From positions 1 to 64,000 of the forward strand of contig JAOMTZ010000001.1 in assembly GCA_028356125.1 (NCBI GenBank): a stretch of 64,000 nucleotides of DNA, written 5' to 3'. A program made the translations under genes and the position numbers. Under the pieces are notes generated by a model. The model ran no database searches. It saw nothing but the letters and a program-made list of their open reading frames with translations, and was not told the DNA's origin. This document shows positions 50,518-60,800 of this stretch, in pieces. Numbering within the stretch: the first letter of the stretch is position 1; the number at the start of each line of letters is the position of its first letter. Source of the stretch: Candidatus Poseidoniaceae archaeon (lineage in GTDB: Archaea > Thermoplasmatota > Poseidoniia > Poseidoniales > Poseidoniaceae).

Positions 50518-51228
50518 TCACTCAATCCATGGGATATCATCTGGAATCTCTGCGAAAATATTAGCTGGCAATGCAGTCTTTATTTTGGAGACATAGCCAA
50601 GATTTGCAGATGTTGATTCTTGCCAATTGGAATATTCTTCGTAAGTTTCCATTTTCAGAACTAAATTATTTTCCCGGTTCCAGCCTAGGTTTTGCATTTC
50701 AGTTTCAGGGGGGTCATGTCCTGTACAAACAAGAACTTCCCCTGTGAACCTCTCTAGAACATCCAATGCTTGCCAATGCATGTGAGTTCTGCCACTGGGT
50801 AGATCGTCACGACCGACACCACCATCTCCAGTGAAAAGGAAATCTCCAGTGAAGATATATCCGTTACATTCGATAATCATCGAATCGCCAGTATGACCTG
50901 GAGCATGATGGAAGTGGAAATCAATGTCACTCATGGATATTGAGGTCTCCTCATCAACATAAATTGAAACGCCCATAGACGGGGTATCGTTCCACATAAC
51001 ATAGTCGCAACCTGTGATTTCAGCAAGTTTGAAACATCCAGTAATATGGTCTGCATGGGTATGAGTGGCCATAGCATACTGTAATTCCAAACCCTGCTCT
51101 TCTAGAAGTGATAAGTAGTCACTAAGATTGTCCCAAACTGGGTCAATTAGCGTCGCTTTATTGCTTTCATCGCACGCTACGAGGTAGGTCATAGCCCACA
51201 TTCCCTCATTCAATTGCTCAACTCGCAT
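50518..51228 (-). CDS. Metallo-beta-lactamase-fold hydrolase, persulfide dioxygenase/ETHE1-like
   Basis: ATHTHADHITGCFKLAE; HHAPGHTGDSMII; FTGDFLFTGDGGVGRDD. Confidence 0.88.
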   Translation of the reverse strand: MRVEQLNEGMWAMTYLVACDESNKATLIDPVWDNLSDYLSLLEEQGLELQYAMATHTHADHITGCFKLAEITGCDYVMWNDTPSMGVSIYVDEETSISMSDIDFHFHHAPGHTGDSMIIECNGYIFTGDFLFTGDGGVGRDDLPSGRTHMHWQALDVLERFTGEVLVCTGHDPPETEMQNLGWNRENNLVLKMETYEEYSNWQESTSANLGYVSKIKTALPANIFAEIPDDIPWIE

Positions 51229-51323
51229 GACATTGGCTGATGGCCCCATTACTTCAATGGTTCACAGGAAGTAATGAATGGGTTCAAGAACCTCTGGCTA
51301 CCAAAGAACGCCGAGGCATCATA

Positions 51324-52469
51324 ATGGAGTCGTTAACTTACGCTGTTTTTGCAACTGGAATGATTGTAGCATTCTTAATTGGAAAGAGCATGAATAAAGA
51401 TGATTCATCGCAAGTTCGAAGTGAATTAAGAGAGATGAACAAAGATACTCGAGACACCATACATACAACTGTTGTTACCGTAGTAAAAGAGTTAGGTGAA
51501 GAACAGCAAAAGCATCTTTCGATGGTAGGAGACAATATTGCTAGTCTACAAGTTTCAAATGAAAAGAAACTTGATGAAATGAGGGTAGTCGTTGATGAGA
51601 AATTACAAGAAACCCTCGATAAAAGAATCACTGAATCATTCAAGATGGTTGGAGAGAGACTTCAATCTGTACAAACAGGACTAGGTGAAATGAAGAGTTT
51701 AGCGACAGATGTTGGTGGTCTAAAGAAAGTCCTTGCTAATGTTTCTACCAGAGGAGCGATGGGCGAATTACAAGCAGAACAGGTGTTGGAAGACTTCCTA
51801 GATCACTCTCAATATTCGAAGAATGTACAAACTAATCCAAATTACAACGGTACTGTAGAATTTGCAATTAGATTACCAGGTAATGGGGAGAAGTCTATCT
51901 GGCTTCCAATTGATTGTAAATTCCCTAGAGAGGATTACGAAATTCTAATCGATGCACAGAATGAAGGCGACAAAGAGAAGATTGAGAAGTCAACCAAGTC
52001 ACTAGTGGCTAATATCAAAGGAAAGGCCAAAGATATTCGTAGCAAGTATATCTCACCCCCTGATACCACAGATTTTGCAATTATGTTCCTAGCTACTGAA
52101 GGACTTTATGCGGAAGTCGCAAGGCAACCAGGTCTAATTCAAGAACTGAGGCAGAAGCATAGAATTTCAGTATGTGGACCAACTAACTTGATGGCTTTCA
52201 TCGATAGTATGCGAATGGGTTTCAGAACATTAGCACTACAAGAAAAGGCTGTAGAAGTTTGGTCTGTTCTTGGTGATGTCAAAAACGAAATGGAAAAGTT
52301 TGGTGGTATCGTACAGAAGGCCCACAAACAAGCAGTGACCGTCGCAAACACTCTTGGAGGCGAAGGCGACGGAATGCAAAGAAGACTACGTGCCTTAGAG
52401 AGAGCACTCAAAGATGTTGAAACTCTTGATGCACCAAGCAGTAATGATGCCAAAATGCTGGAAGATTAA
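51324..52469 (+). CDS. rmuC: RmuC family protein
   Basis: N-terminal TM, coiled-coil, then VSTRGAMGELQAEQVLEDF...WLPIDCKFPREDYEIL...VCGPTNLMAFIDSMRMGFRTLALQEKA. Confidence 0.9.
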   Translation: MESLTYAVFATGMIVAFLIGKSMNKDDSSQVRSELREMNKDTRDTIHTTVVTVVKELGEEQQKHLSMVGDNIASLQVSNEKKLDEMRVVVDEKLQETLDKRITESFKMVGERLQSVQTGLGEMKSLATDVGGLKKVLANVSTRGAMGELQAEQVLEDFLDHSQYSKNVQTNPNYNGTVEFAIRLPGNGEKSIWLPIDCKFPREDYEILIDAQNEGDKEKIEKSTKSLVANIKGKAKDIRSKYISPPDTTDFAIMFLATEGLYAEVARQPGLIQELRQKHRISVCGPTNLMAFIDSMRMGFRTLALQEKAVEVWSVLGDVKNEMEKFGGIVQKAHKQAVTVANTLGGEGDGMQRRLRALERALKDVETLDAPSSNDAKMLED

Positions 52470-52495
52470 ACAGTAAACGCACCTAGGGGTAAAAC

Positions 52496-53200
52496 ATGGA
52501 ACACCCTGATGCCGTCATGTATCTCGAGCATGATGGCAAAGTTATGTTGGTCAACTCTGAAGGAGACGGCCCTCAAGTTCCAGTGATTAACAGCACAGGT
52601 GATACCAAATATCGATTCCCAACTTCTAATGAAGTTAGAGCAATGGGTATTGAATGGGATGAAAAAAATAAATTCGACATCCTAGGAATAAGAGTCACTA
52701 AGGCTCACCCATTGGTTGAATGGCCAGAACATTGGGCATGGAAAGACGACTGCATTAGCGATGATGCTGTGCATCCAATAGCTCGTGAATCGATATACCG
52801 ATCCATTCATCGTCTTGTATCCAAAGTTATGATTTTAAATTCTGAAGGAAAGGTCCTGATGGGTAAGATTGAGCGCGGACATTTTGTTGGACATTGGACT
52901 TTACCTGGTGGATATATGGATCATGATGAGCATCCAGCCATCGGTTGCGTTAGGGAGACTGTTGAAGAGATGGGTATTGATATCGAATTGAGTGATGCTG
53001 AACCCATAGTTACTCAACGTATTTTCACTGATGAAGGCATTTCATTCGTATCATTCACGTACAAAGCCGAATGGTTAGGAGATAACTCTCAAATTAAATT
53101 AAAGGAAAATGAAATATCAGATTATGCTTGGCTTACTCCAAAAGAAGCCATTTCTATAGCAGTATCAGGGTTTGACGCTGCTGCTCTCAGGCACCTATGA
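52496..53200 (+). CDS. NUDIX hydrolase
   Basis: GGYMDHDEHPAIGCVRETVEEMGI Nudix box (Gx5Ex7REUxEExGU). Confidence 0.9.
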   Translation: MEHPDAVMYLEHDGKVMLVNSEGDGPQVPVINSTGDTKYRFPTSNEVRAMGIEWDEKNKFDILGIRVTKAHPLVEWPEHWAWKDDCISDDAVHPIARESIYRSIHRLVSKVMILNSEGKVLMGKIERGHFVGHWTLPGGYMDHDEHPAIGCVRETVEEMGIDIELSDAEPIVTQRIFTDEGISFVSFTYKAEWLGDNSQIKLKENEISDYAWLTPKEAISIAVSGFDAAALRHL

Positions 53201-56045
53201 GTTGCTTTGCAGCATCTAGTGCATCAGGCAGACCATCTGGATTAGATCCTCCACCCTGAGCAAAGGTAGGTCTTCCACCTCCTCCGCCACGAATGTGAGA
53301 TGATATTCCTCTCAGTATATCCACGGCATTGAATTTCTCGCTTGCAATAGAGTTCTCAGTAGTTGCAACCATCAACTTGCCTCCACCCTCTCTGCTTCCA
53401 AGTACGGCTAAGGTAGGTTTTGAGGAATCGAGTGTTAGTTCCTTAAGCATCTTAGTCATTGTTTTGAGGTCGCCATCGACCTCCATGATAACAACCCTAA
53501 CACCATCAACTTCCGCAATATCTTCGCCTCCACCAGATGTCCTTAGTCGGACTATTTCTGCCTCCAGTGATTCGATTTTCTTTCTCTGGTCTTTCCATTC
53601 ACTGAACATACGGCTAGCCTTTGTAGGTAATTCTTCAACTGGAACTTGGAAAACATCAGCAGCATCTCTAAGAATATCTTCTTGATTACGGGCATACCTC
53701 ATAGCAGCATCTCCTGCAACTATGTGCAATCTTTCAACACCGTCTTGAACTGCATTTGATCTAACGATTCTAATCTGGCCGATGCGTCCGGGTTCGTCAT
53801 GATGTGTTCCACCGCATGCCTGAATATCGTGGTCAGCAATTCTTAGAATACGGATATCACTTCCTTTCGGAGCCCCACCTTGATACAGGTCGAAGCCATA
53901 TTTACGATCTGCATCTTTTCTATCGAGAGTCATTTTTTCAGTTCGAGAAACCTTCTGGATTACTTCATTTGCCAAGGATTCAATCTCATCTAAATCTTGG
54001 CGCGATAAGCGCTTGTGGTGGGTAATATCCAGTCGAGCAGAATCAACAGACTTGTTCGCTCCTGCTTGGTAAATATGGGGTCCCAAGAGCCTACGTGCCG
54101 CACCTCCAACAATGTGAACAGCAGTGTGATGGTCCATCAATTGTCTTCGCCGACCCCAATCTAATTCTCCGTGAACCATATCTCCAACTTCAAAAGGTCC
54201 AGTAGACAAGTGAATGACTAAATCGTCAACCTTTCTAGAATCTAAGATGACATTAGAGGCTGAGTCACAAGTAAGACTACCATGGTCACCCTCTTGACCT
54301 CCGCCTTCTGGATAGAAGCAAGTACGGTCCAATACAATTCCATGAGTTGCCCCTTCTGGTATATCATCACCTTTCAGCTCTAAACATGCTAGTACGCTAG
54401 CTTCGAAGTTTTGTTGTGATACATCCTCGTAATACAGAGGTATTGTCGCAGGAACTGAAGGTACATGTTCAACAATCGGTTTAGCAACAACTGCTTTTGC
54501 AGCGTCTTTAGCCATGGCAGCATGCCTTTCAGCCATTTCTGCATTGAAACCTGTTCTTAGTGTGAGGTTTTTCCAACCTAAGTCGTTTGCAATATTCATT
54601 ACCAAATCGGGTGCAATCCCATGACTATCATTTATTGTAAATAGTATTTCATCAGGTAACTCGTCAACTCCCTGAGGTATATCTTTAATCGCTGTTTTGA
54701 CAACTTGGTTCCCCTTACGAAGCATTTCATCATAGCGTTCTTCTTCACCCTTCAGAATAGTGACAAGCCCTTCTTGAGTTTGCTTCATTCGTTCTGCTGA
54801 ATAATTTACATCAAGGTGATGCATTACCAAATCTGCTAAACTCAGATTGAGGCCGAGTTCATCCCGCATCCTAAGCACTCTTCTTGCTATCATTCTAGCA
54901 AGATATCCTGCTTTCGCATTCGATGGCACAAGGCCATCTCCAAGCATATTTGCCAGAGCATGCATGTGGTCAGGTATCGCATATATGCGTGAAAGTGGTT
55001 CGGTTATTGCTGTAAATAATTCCACGTCAATAGAATGGCCTCGTTCTGCAAGTCTTGCCAAGAATACTTCCCGCATTCGATCTCCATCACTTCCTGCTTC
55101 GATGTTCATAATTCCAAACAATCGACTCATTTCCCCTAGCAAAGAATCTAGTTCAGTTTGGTTCATATCAAAGCGCTCTGAAGAGAATCCTGCCATTTGT
55201 TTTAGCCATTCAACACTTTCAGGATATATCGCCTCATAGATTGTAGGTGTTCCAGCAGCTGCCCAACAAAACCTCTCCAGACCATATCCTGTGTCAATAA
55301 TTTGCAATGGCATCTCTGAATATTTTACGCCTTTAATCTCAATTTCGCCATCGTCACTTTCGGCGAGGTTCATGAATACAAGAGTTGCAAGTTCAAGGCC
55401 TCCAACTATTACTTCAACTGCAGGACCAGCATTTCCCCCACCAGACCATGGGTTTTCCACATAGGTTACTTCCTCTGGGTCAATTCCAAATGTCCCACAT
55501 AGCAAATCGTGACAATGCTTGACACATTCTTCCATCCAGTAAAACATTCGACCTTCATCTGGCTTGTTGAATACATGATGAGCCATCATTTCGAAGGTAG
55601 TCAGATGTCTGCCTGAGCGTCCGACTGCATCGACATCATTCAAACGAATACAAGGTTGTGAGATCGCTAGTGGATTTGCAGGCGGTTCAACATCACCAGA
55701 TGTAACATGAGGTTGGAAATCTGCAATACTCGCTATTGTAAGGTGAATATCATCACGCCATCGTGCCAATACCGGATATGGTTGAATCCTAGTGTGCCCT
55801 CTTTTCTCTAGAAAACCAATGAATGCTTCACGCATTGAATCCTTCAATTCTCTGCCACGCATATCGTAACCAGAAATTATTGGAGCTCCGATGAATGTAT
55901 ATTCGTCTTCTTCAGTGTCCCCACATGTATCACGGTCTGGATCACAAGTCCAAAACCAAAGACCTGTAACTCTACACTCCTGACGGGTATACCCATTATC
56001 ATGGAACACTTTGAGGTCAATCGGAGGTAGACCCATATTCATCAC
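53187..56045 (-). CDS. alaS: Alanyl-tRNA synthetase, archaeal type
   Basis: GYTRQECRVTGLWFWTCDPDRDTCGDTEEDEYTFIGAPI; MDHHTAVHIVGGAARRLLG; DIQACGGTHHDEPGRIG. Confidence 0.95.
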   Translation of the reverse strand: MMNMGLPPIDLKVFHDNGYTRQECRVTGLWFWTCDPDRDTCGDTEEDEYTFIGAPIISGYDMRGRELKDSMREAFIGFLEKRGHTRIQPYPVLARWRDDIHLTIASIADFQPHVTSGDVEPPANPLAISQPCIRLNDVDAVGRSGRHLTTFEMMAHHVFNKPDEGRMFYWMEECVKHCHDLLCGTFGIDPEEVTYVENPWSGGGNAGPAVEVIVGGLELATLVFMNLAESDDGEIEIKGVKYSEMPLQIIDTGYGLERFCWAAAGTPTIYEAIYPESVEWLKQMAGFSSERFDMNQTELDSLLGEMSRLFGIMNIEAGSDGDRMREVFLARLAERGHSIDVELFTAITEPLSRIYAIPDHMHALANMLGDGLVPSNAKAGYLARMIARRVLRMRDELGLNLSLADLVMHHLDVNYSAERMKQTQEGLVTILKGEEERYDEMLRKGNQVVKTAIKDIPQGVDELPDEILFTINDSHGIAPDLVMNIANDLGWKNLTLRTGFNAEMAERHAAMAKDAAKAVVAKPIVEHVPSVPATIPLYYEDVSQQNFEASVLACLELKGDDIPEGATHGIVLDRTCFYPEGGGQEGDHGSLTCDSASNVILDSRKVDDLVIHLSTGPFEVGDMVHGELDWGRRRQLMDHHTAVHIVGGAARRLLGPHIYQAGANKSVDSARLDITHHKRLSRQDLDEIESLANEVIQKVSRTEKMTLDRKDADRKYGFDLYQGGAPKGSDIRILRIADHDIQACGGTHHDEPGRIGQIRIVRSNAVQDGVERLHIVAGDAAMRYARNQEDILRDAADVFQVPVEELPTKASRMFSEWKDQRKKIESLEAEIVRLRTSGGGEDIAEVDGVRVVIMEVDGDLKTMTKMLKELTLDSSKPTLAVLGSREGGGKLMVATTENSIASEKFNAVDILRGISSHIRGGGGGRPTFAQGGGSNPDGLPDALDAAKQLIGA

Positions 56046-56139
56046 TTGCCCTATGGGCAGATAGGCGTACCGTCAATCTAACTTCAAACCATCCCCATTT
56101 GAGACACAGAAATGAAGAGATAGAAGCCCTCGCAGTCAC

Positions 56140-57555
56140 ATGGCCGACGGCGAATGGCGGAATCACCTCGAAGTCGAGAGTGAGGGACTGATGCGCATTC
56201 GCAAACATGCATCGATGAAAGTTGATGCGATGATAGTTGCAGATTCTGCACACTTGGCCAAAAGTAGTGATGACCGCTCTATATCACAACTAGTGAATAT
56301 CGCATCGATGCCAGGAGTAGTAGGGGAAGCTTGGGCAATGGCTGATTGGCATTATGGCTATGGATTCCCGATAGGTGGAGTTCTTGCTACTGACGTTAAT
56401 TGGGGTGATGAAGGTGGATCAATATCCCCCGGTGGTGTTGGATTTGACATCAATTGTGGAGTAAGGATGGTTGCTCTTGAATGCAGCGTAGATGACATTC
56501 CTAATATTGATCGCTTAGCAGGCCGATTGAATGGAAGAATTCCTTCTGGTGGTTCGGGTAAAGGTGGACTCGACATTTCTAAAAGAGACCTCGATGAAAT
56601 TATTTCGAGAGGTAGTAACGCAATGGTCGACCTTGGATTTGCTCAACAAGAAGATTTGAAAAACATAGAGTCTAATGGGGCACTCGAAACGGATGAAGGT
56701 GTTTCTGAAAGAGCAATGGCGCGTGGTCTCAAAGCATTAGGAACATTAGGTTCAGGAAACCATTTCTTAGAATTGCAAACTGTTCAATCTGTCGAAGAAG
56801 GAAACCCTCACAATTTGTTCGAGGGGCAAGTAGTTTGCATGATTCATTCAGGAAGTAGAGGATTGGGGCATCAAGTTTGTACTGACCACGTTAGAACTCT
56901 AGAAGATAAATATCGAAACCGTGATGGCATTTGGCATAATGATGATTGGGGATTTGAAATCCAGGACAGGCAATTAGCCGCAGCTCCAATTCACAGTAGA
57001 GAAGGTCAGGAATATCTCGATGCAATGAACGGTGCTGCTAATTTTGCATTTGCAAATCGTAGCGCTTTAACTCACAGATTACGCAATGCACTAGCTGCTG
57101 AGTTTGAGGTCGACACCCGATTATTATACGATGTTAGCCACAACATTGCTAAGATTGAGGAACATGAAATAAATGGCCAGAAATGCACCTGTACAGTACA
57201 TAGAAAGGGTGCCACAAGAGCAATGCCTGGACAACCAGTTTTAGTACCTGGCGACATGGGAACTGGATCTTGGTTACTAGAAGGCAAGCAAGGAAATCGT
57301 GCATTCTCTTCTTCTTGCCACGGAGCAGGAAGATTACTCTCGAGGTCAGAAGCAAAGAAGACTATCGATGGAAAAGCATTGAAGCGTGATTTAGAATCTA
57401 AGGGGATAAGAGTACATGCAAATACACCTAACATCATGTCAGAAGAAGCACCTGCTGCTTACAAAGATGTAGATGAAGTCATAGCATTATCAAATTCGGC
57501 TGGATTAACCAAGCCAATAGCGAGAATGTTACCACTTGCCGTAATCAAAGGCTGA
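56140..57555 (+). CDS. rtcB: RNA-splicing ligase RtcB
   Basis: ADWHYGYGFPIGGVLATD; PGGVGFDINCGVRMV; LGSGNHFLELQ; HSGSRGLGHQVC; SSCHGAGR. Confidence 0.96.
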   Translation: MADGEWRNHLEVESEGLMRIRKHASMKVDAMIVADSAHLAKSSDDRSISQLVNIASMPGVVGEAWAMADWHYGYGFPIGGVLATDVNWGDEGGSISPGGVGFDINCGVRMVALECSVDDIPNIDRLAGRLNGRIPSGGSGKGGLDISKRDLDEIISRGSNAMVDLGFAQQEDLKNIESNGALETDEGVSERAMARGLKALGTLGSGNHFLELQTVQSVEEGNPHNLFEGQVVCMIHSGSRGLGHQVCTDHVRTLEDKYRNRDGIWHNDDWGFEIQDRQLAAAPIHSREGQEYLDAMNGAANFAFANRSALTHRLRNALAAEFEVDTRLLYDVSHNIAKIEEHEINGQKCTCTVHRKGATRAMPGQPVLVPGDMGTGSWLLEGKQGNRAFSSSCHGAGRLLSRSEAKKTIDGKALKRDLESKGIRVHANTPNIMSEEAPAAYKDVDEVIALSNSAGLTKPIARMLPLAVIKG

Positions 57556-57774
57556 TCACATGCAGTAATTCATCTTAGGTTGTCCGTATGATGGAGCAGC
57601 TCCAGATGAAACACCATCTGGCTCTTCACATATTACGGAAAGTAAGGTGTTTACCAATTCTTTCAGGTCGTCAACTTGTTCTTGTAAATCACGGACCCGT
57701 GCTGCGGTATCCCTGCTTTCGCTTGTAGTATTCATGCCAATCCCATCTAGGAAGACTTGCTCCCTAGTAGCCAT
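57556..57774 (-). CDS. Small hypothetical coiled-coil protein
   Basis: DTAARVRDLQEQVDDLKELVNTLLSVICEE; start uncertain; abuts rtcB tail-to-tail. Confidence 0.5.
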   Translation of the reverse strand: MATREQVFLDGIGMNTTSESRDTAARVRDLQEQVDDLKELVNTLLSVICEEPDGVSSGAAPSYGQPKMNYCM

Positions 57775-57837
57775 TCGTAAAAACAGGCTTTAATGGATTT
57801 CGGTACTAATGCACTCAGAGGCGCGCGTTTGCCAACC

Positions 57838-60800
57838 TTACTTGACCAAGCGCTTGATGATTTCTTCCTTGGTACCAGAGGATAGAACGCCCTCAGCGTC
57901 TGCCATTCTGGTCAAGTCGCCTATATCCAACTCCATCAACTCTGCAGTCTTTGCTGCCCTCTTTTCCTTCTTGGCCAACCTTTCCTTCTTCTGATCCTCT
58001 AATTCAGCAGGACTCTTCTTCTTACGCTTTACAGATTTTCTACTCTTATTGTCAACTGTAGGATCGGGCTGAGTTGGCGCCTCTAGAGTTGGTAGACTCA
58101 CGGTTTCGACTGTTGCTTCTTTCGTAATATCGCCTCTTCCATCAAGGGCCATAGCTACAGTATCGACATCTTGGCTATCGGACACAACTGTTGGAAGATC
58201 TGGTGTTATCTTGGAAGAGGTAGTATCCTCTTCATCTTCCCACTCATCATCATCATAGAATATGCTCTCATCAGAGTTGTCACGTCGCATTAATACAACG
58301 ATTGTGAATGCAGCGCCGAACAATAATAGTACGAGTATAATGTTGAATGCAGTTAATCCGTCCAATCCGGATTCAACATCATCCTGACTAATTACACGAG
58401 GCATGTCGGATTCTACATTCAAACTGCAAGTAGCGTTATCCAGTACAGCATAACAATGTGGAAGAACCGAGTTTTCAACCCAACTATCCATACCTGTGAC
58501 ATTTACATAGAGGTTCTGTTGACCTGCACCGTGCGTCTCATACAACATTGGAATGGTGAATAATGATTGGCCAGGTGAAAGAGATAACTCCATGTCACCG
58601 TGTGATAGCCAACTTCGAGATTCACCCATGTCTTCCATTAGTGAAACTGTGACTGTACCTGTTTTAGTTCCGAGATTGCGAACATGTACAATCACTCCAA
58701 GCTCTGTCCCTTCAACTACTTCATTACCCCGAGGTGCTTTACCATCTGCAAGTGAGATTTCGATATTAGTTACTGTTACATCAAAAGAAAGTACTGTGAA
58801 GTCGGTATTCATTGCATCTATCAATGACATACCCGTCCCAGTAGCAGTATTACCTGCTCGATCAACTACGTCAATCCACCAGATTAATTCATCACCATCT
58901 TCTAGGCTTACATTGACGCCCTCGGTGAAATCGATACCTCCGACATAGGACCAAATGCCAGAGTTGTTTGAGATGTATGGTATAGGAGAACTAGATTGAC
59001 CTTTATCCATGATTAGGTTATTTCTCAGGAAAGCCCAATTCACTAAGAGGTCACCTTCAGGCATTCCACCATCTTCAGTAATCTGAATTGCGAACTGCAG
59101 AACTTCCAAATCGTAGTCATCCAAAGATAATGGGACTGAAGAGAATTGGACCACTGGTGATGTTTCATCCACCGTGATAGAAGTTTGCACATCAGTACTG
59201 TCTTCACCAGGAGCAGGAACACCGGTGATGAAATAATCGACAACTAGAATGTTTTCGACTAGTGATCGTGAAGGCAATATCAATCCGGCATCCCAAGTAC
59301 CATTCTCGCCTACTTCAGCATATGATTGAATTGTTTCAGAACCGTAAATAGTAGACACTGCAATCTCTAGCCCTTGGCCTGGTAAAGTAGTCAAATGGGC
59401 GCCAGACTTCTCAAACACTACAGTTCCAGAGAAAGTTAGGTCATCCCCTGGTTGAACATAGATTTGATTGGATGAACTTGCTGAAATCGGAGGAGTGTTG
59501 TCGACCATGCCGTCTACAACGACTTGCAAATTATTGTCCAATTGCCATCTTATCGAACCAAGATTAGTCATCAGCACAACTGGATTCAAGTCATCGTCAT
59601 CGAAAACAACGATTCCCGGAAGTGCATACTCTGAGATTTGGTTTTCATCGAAATCCCAATCAAGAGTGAAATCCCATTCGACAAGAGAATAAGCACCTTC
59701 TTCGGTTACTCTGACGTCATGTAAGGTCAGCTGAGACAACTCATCTGCATACATTGCCCCATTGCGAGGCTCCCAATTCATAACACCGACTTCATCCTCA
59801 TCCGCCCCTAACAACTTTACAGTTACTAAGTCGACAGAGTTGACACCATTAGCATCATCTATATTCATCGAAAGAGTATGCATTTGCCCTACCATCAATT
59901 GTTCATTCACAGTATTCAAATTCAAACTTGCAGAAGGAATTTCAGTTGGCTCATTAACTGCAATAATGAGTGTCGCCATGTCGTTGTCGACACCTGCATC
60001 TCCACCATACATCAATTGATGACCGGCATAATCAGTTCCTGTAAAGTAAACAGAGAATAAAGCGTTCATTTCCAAACTAGAAACATCGATTCCACTGTAG
60101 GTGAGAGTTCTTTCACCAGAGATGCCCTCTGGTAAATTTTCGAACATTGTTTGATACTCTGATTCATCTGCTTGACCATCACCATTAGTGTCATCCATTA
60201 CTTCTCTCCAGTAATGCATCGTAAGTTTGTCACCCAAGGCTTGGTTATCTGTAACTGTAACTTGAAGTGAAAGTGTTGATGAAGGATCCCAAGTGAACCC
60301 ATCTGCAGCCAATAACCTCTGACCGTTGTTGATTTGAAGATTGGAAGCCCAAGGCGAATCACCATCAAGAAGAATGTTGACTGGAGTTGTCAAAGTCGTA
60401 TCTTCAGCCCCGTTTGCTCCAGTTATCGGTCCAGCTCTGAATACATACGGAGTGATATTTGCTTGAGATGTGTTGTAAGGAAGTGTCACTAAGCCAGTCC
60501 ATTGACCATCAGATGTTGAATTTAGAATGACATCCACTCCATCAATATCGACTGCCACAATGAAATCATCTACATTAGGGCGCATGTCAAGGGTGTTTTC
60601 GAATCTAACAGTACCAGAAACTGAAACTTGGCTGCCGGATTTAGCCCAGAATGGATACGCTGGTGAAAACATGTCAGACAGATCATGTCCGAACAAATCT
60701 GATACTTGCCAAGAATCAACTTGAAGGTCATTCTCACTTGCTTGAGTTGCTATACCGCCAGATTGGGCTGTTGCAGGAGATAGACCTTCGCCTTCCTCAT

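Noticed and set aside
56140-57555. Intein in RtcB
   Set aside because: The protein is 471 aa with all active-site blocks contiguous, leaving no room for an intein.
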